DNA of 22,497 nucleotides from Chloroflexia bacterium (GTDB taxonomy: Bacteria > Chloroflexota > Chloroflexia > Thermomicrobiales > JALYUS01), in assembly GCA_025924435.1 (NCBI GenBank), contig JAICIL010000030.1, positions 1 to 22,497 on the forward strand, in the 5' to 3' direction. The position numbers and the translations under genes are program-made. Below the pieces are notes generated by a model that was not told the origin of the DNA, made no database searches, and saw only the letters and a program-made list of their open reading frames with translations. Of this stretch, positions 21,149 through 22,497 are shown one piece after another. The number at the start of each line of letters is the position of its first letter. Within the stretch, counting starts at the first letter, position 1.

Positions 21149-21265
21149 CAGGACTGAGGACTCAGGACTGAGGACTGAGTTCTCTTACTCCCTCCGCCTT
21201 CCCCAATTACCGCAATGTTGCCGTTACGGTTTCCCTCAGTCCTGAGTCCTCAGTCCTCAGTCCTT
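21149..21265. repeat. Inverted-array repeat element D (GAGGACT heptamers)
   Basis: Left arm 21150-21179 is built of 7-base units (AGGACTG, AGGACTC, AGGACTG, AGGACTG). Right arm 21235-21264 is the inverse; the arms match at 28 of 30 positions. The total with flanks is 117 bp. It occupies the spacer between the kinase and metK and also runs into the kinase coding sequence, whose last residues (GLRTEDSGLRETV...) are translated from the right arm and loop. Confidence 0.85.
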
Positions 21266-22250
21266 CGCCGAAACTCTCTTCGTAGCGCGCCGCGAACTCT
21301 GCCCATGTGTAGGCGTGGGCCTGCGGGCCGTACAGTTCGATCGCGTAGGTCGCCGCCTGCGCCGCGACGCGCCCGGTGGTCGCCCAATCCCAGCCGCGCA
21401 CCATGCCCGCGAGCAGCCCCGCGCAGTAGGCGTCGCCGCCGCCCGTCGGGTCCACGACTTCGCGCGCCGGGGCAATCGGAATAGTATAGGTCGCCTCGCG
21501 CGTGCGAATGAGGCTCCCCTCGCCGCCGAGCGTCTTGACGAGCGCGCCATCGGGGGCGAGTGCGGCAAGCATATCGTCTTCGGAGAGGCCCGTCTTCTCG
21601 CCCATCGCCGCGAACTCGTAGTCGCTGCCGAGGAAGACCGCCGCGCCCTTCAAGCCGTCCGCGAGCGCCGGGCCGTCCATCACCGTCGTCTGCCAGGCGG
21701 GCATGTAGACGAAGGGGACGCCGAGCGCGCGGCATTCCTCCGGGAACCGCTCGATCGCCTCCGGCACGGTCGGCCCGATCAGCGCCACCTTAATTGCGGC
21801 GGCATCGAGGTTGTGGAAGGAGGTCAGGTCGCTCCGCGCCATCGCGCCCGCGTAGAAGCCCATCACCGTGTTGTTCTTCGTGTCCGCCGTGATGAAGCAG
21901 GAAGCGGTCATCTCGTCCGGCACGCCGATCACCGGCGCGGTGTCTACGCCGATCTGTTCGAGGTAGGCCCGGTAGGCGTCGAAGTCGTCCGCCCCCGCCG
22001 TGGCGAGGATCGAGCAGGGCTGCTGGAGGAGCGCGAGCGAGTAGGCGATATTCCCCGCGACGCCGCCGCGCTGCTTCTTCATCTTCTCCACGAGGAAGGA
22101 GATGCTGAGGACGTGGACCTTGTCCGGCATGATGTGGTCCCGGAAATCGCCGGGGTAGTCCATGATGAAATCGTACGCGAGCGACCCGGTTACGACGACC
22201 TCGCGCGGTCGTCGCACCGTGCCACTCCCTGTCATGCCATCGTCTGCCAT
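21207..22250 (-). CDS. PfkB-family kinase, probable adenosine kinase
   Basis: Start is ATG 22250 (MADDGMTGSGTVRRPREVVV), preceded by AGGAAGAAGG; an upstream ATG at 22277 overlaps the previous stop as ATGA and is a real alternative. The product has 347 residues. Signature features are VVTGSLAYDFIMDYPGDF, then VLSISFLVEKMKKQRGGVAGNIAYSLALL (substrate side), and the ATP/anion-hole motif VVDPTGGGDAYCAGLLAGM with catalytic Asp. This matches the bacterial adenosine kinase-like branch. Adenosine phosphorylation would drive the AhcY reaction forward, in keeping with metK and ahcY downstream. The last ~18 residues are encoded by repeat element D and are probably not part of the original protein. Confidence 0.8.
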   Translation of the reverse strand: MADDGMTGSGTVRRPREVVVTGSLAYDFIMDYPGDFRDHIMPDKVHVLSISFLVEKMKKQRGGVAGNIAYSLALLQQPCSILATAGADDFDAYRAYLEQIGVDTAPVIGVPDEMTASCFITADTKNNTVMGFYAGAMARSDLTSFHNLDAAAIKVALIGPTVPEAIERFPEECRALGVPFVYMPAWQTTVMDGPALADGLKGAAVFLGSDYEFAAMGEKTGLSEDDMLAALAPDGALVKTLGGEGSLIRTREATYTIPIAPAREVVDPTGGGDAYCAGLLAGMVRGWDWATTGRVAAQAATYAIELYGPQAHAYTWAEFAARYEESFGEGLRTEDSGLRETVTATLR

Positions 22251-22273
22251 GCGACCTTCTTCCTGATAATCGT

Positions 22274-22497
22274 TCATGCAGGTACCGTGGCGGGCGTCGC
22301 ACCCGCCATTGTCCGTATCGCCTCGCTATAAGGAAAACGCAGAATCTCCGCATCCGTGATGATTGCGGCGGTCCCGATGCCGAGCTGCGAAAGCCGGAGA
22401 ATGGCGCGAGCGGAGCGCGTGGCGGCATCCAGCCAGACGTCATCTCCCGAAGGCGCGAGCGCCGAATGAGGTAGCGAGAGGCCGAGCGCTTCGCCGA
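22274..22497 (-). CDS. C-terminal part of an unrecognised protein (5' end outside window)
   Basis: The minus-strand frame is open from the window edge to TGA at 22276-22274 and encodes 73 residues. Visible parts are GEALGLSLPHSALAPSGDDV, a helix ([19 protein letters not shown]), then GTAAIITDAEILRFPYSEAI and a short Pro-rich tail ending ATVPA. The composition is normal for this genome. The stop overlaps an ATG of the kinase gene (ATGA), so it probably heads the same operon. I do not recognise a family. A hairpin (GGCGGG/CCCGCC) forms within its last codons. Confidence 0.5.
   Translation of the reverse strand, partial: GEALGLSLPHSALAPSGDDVWLDAATRSARAILRLSQLGIGTAAIITDAEILRFPYSEAIRTMAGATPATVPA

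Noticed and set aside
19725..21206. SAM or SAH riboswitch upstream of metK or ahcY
   Set aside because: I looked for SAM-I and SAH-type conserved cores in both spacers by eye and found none; the spacers are filled by repeats. A covariance-model search would settle it.
1..22497. tRNA, rRNA or insertion sequence genes
   Set aside because: No cloverleaf-like segment, rRNA motif or transposase frame was seen on either strand.

Overview
The window is a stretch of high-GC bacterial chromosome with mostly compact operons. The best guess is a member of the Chloroflexota (Thermomicrobia-like). That rests on inference: a GC-rich genome, a twin-arginine lipoprotein sugar-binding protein with a long Ala/Thr/Ser linker, an adenosine kinase-like/metK/ahcY cluster, and many dispersed GC-rich palindromes between genes. 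No 16S gene or other decisive marker is present.

Layout, left to right. 1-122 is the tail of a NUDIX-like gene, followed by an unrecognised, AT-richer gene (173-787) and a 75-residue protein. Next come a four-helix membrane protein (1268-2305), a secreted protein with six octapeptide repeats (2435-3013) and an M20 metallopeptidase (3100-4377). A promoter at 4524 drives a homologous pair of DprE1 (FAD oxidase) and DprE2 (SDR reductase). A HAD hydrolase, a membrane/coiled-coil protein and a SnoaL-like protein follow. A strong promoter at 9149 precedes an ABC sugar importer operon (binding protein, two permeases, no ATPase) that ends at a 36-bp palindromic terminator. On the minus strand lies a Phd/RelE-type toxin-antitoxin pair whose toxin is frameshifted. 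A soluble PAS-GAF-GAF histidine kinase overlaps DUF309 and GNAT genes. 16995-17770 holds an operator-like dyad, a promoter, several very small ORFs and terminators. The right end is a minus-strand methyl-cycle cluster: PfkB adenosine kinase-like gene, metK and ahcY. The ahcY gene is split by an in-frame TAG.

How the genes fit together: MetK makes S-adenosylmethionine, AhcY removes the S-adenosylhomocysteine left by methyltransferases, and the kinase would remove the adenosine that AhcY releases. The DprE1/DprE2 pair would carry out a two-step 2'-epimerisation on a lipid-linked sugar.

The most striking feature is not a gene. Four intergenic elements of about 110-117 bp (4391-4500, 6697-6810, 10907-11017, 21149-21265) share one design: short tandem units, three times heptamers, arranged as two facing inverted arms. 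The unit sequence differs completely at each site (GCAGAGAC-like, AGTGGGC, GGTAGTC, GAGGACT). All four sit at or just after the 3' end of a coding sequence, and three overlap the coding sequence itself. A further 135-bp double-hairpin element (8974-9108) and two perfect palindromes (19835-19900) occupy other spacers.
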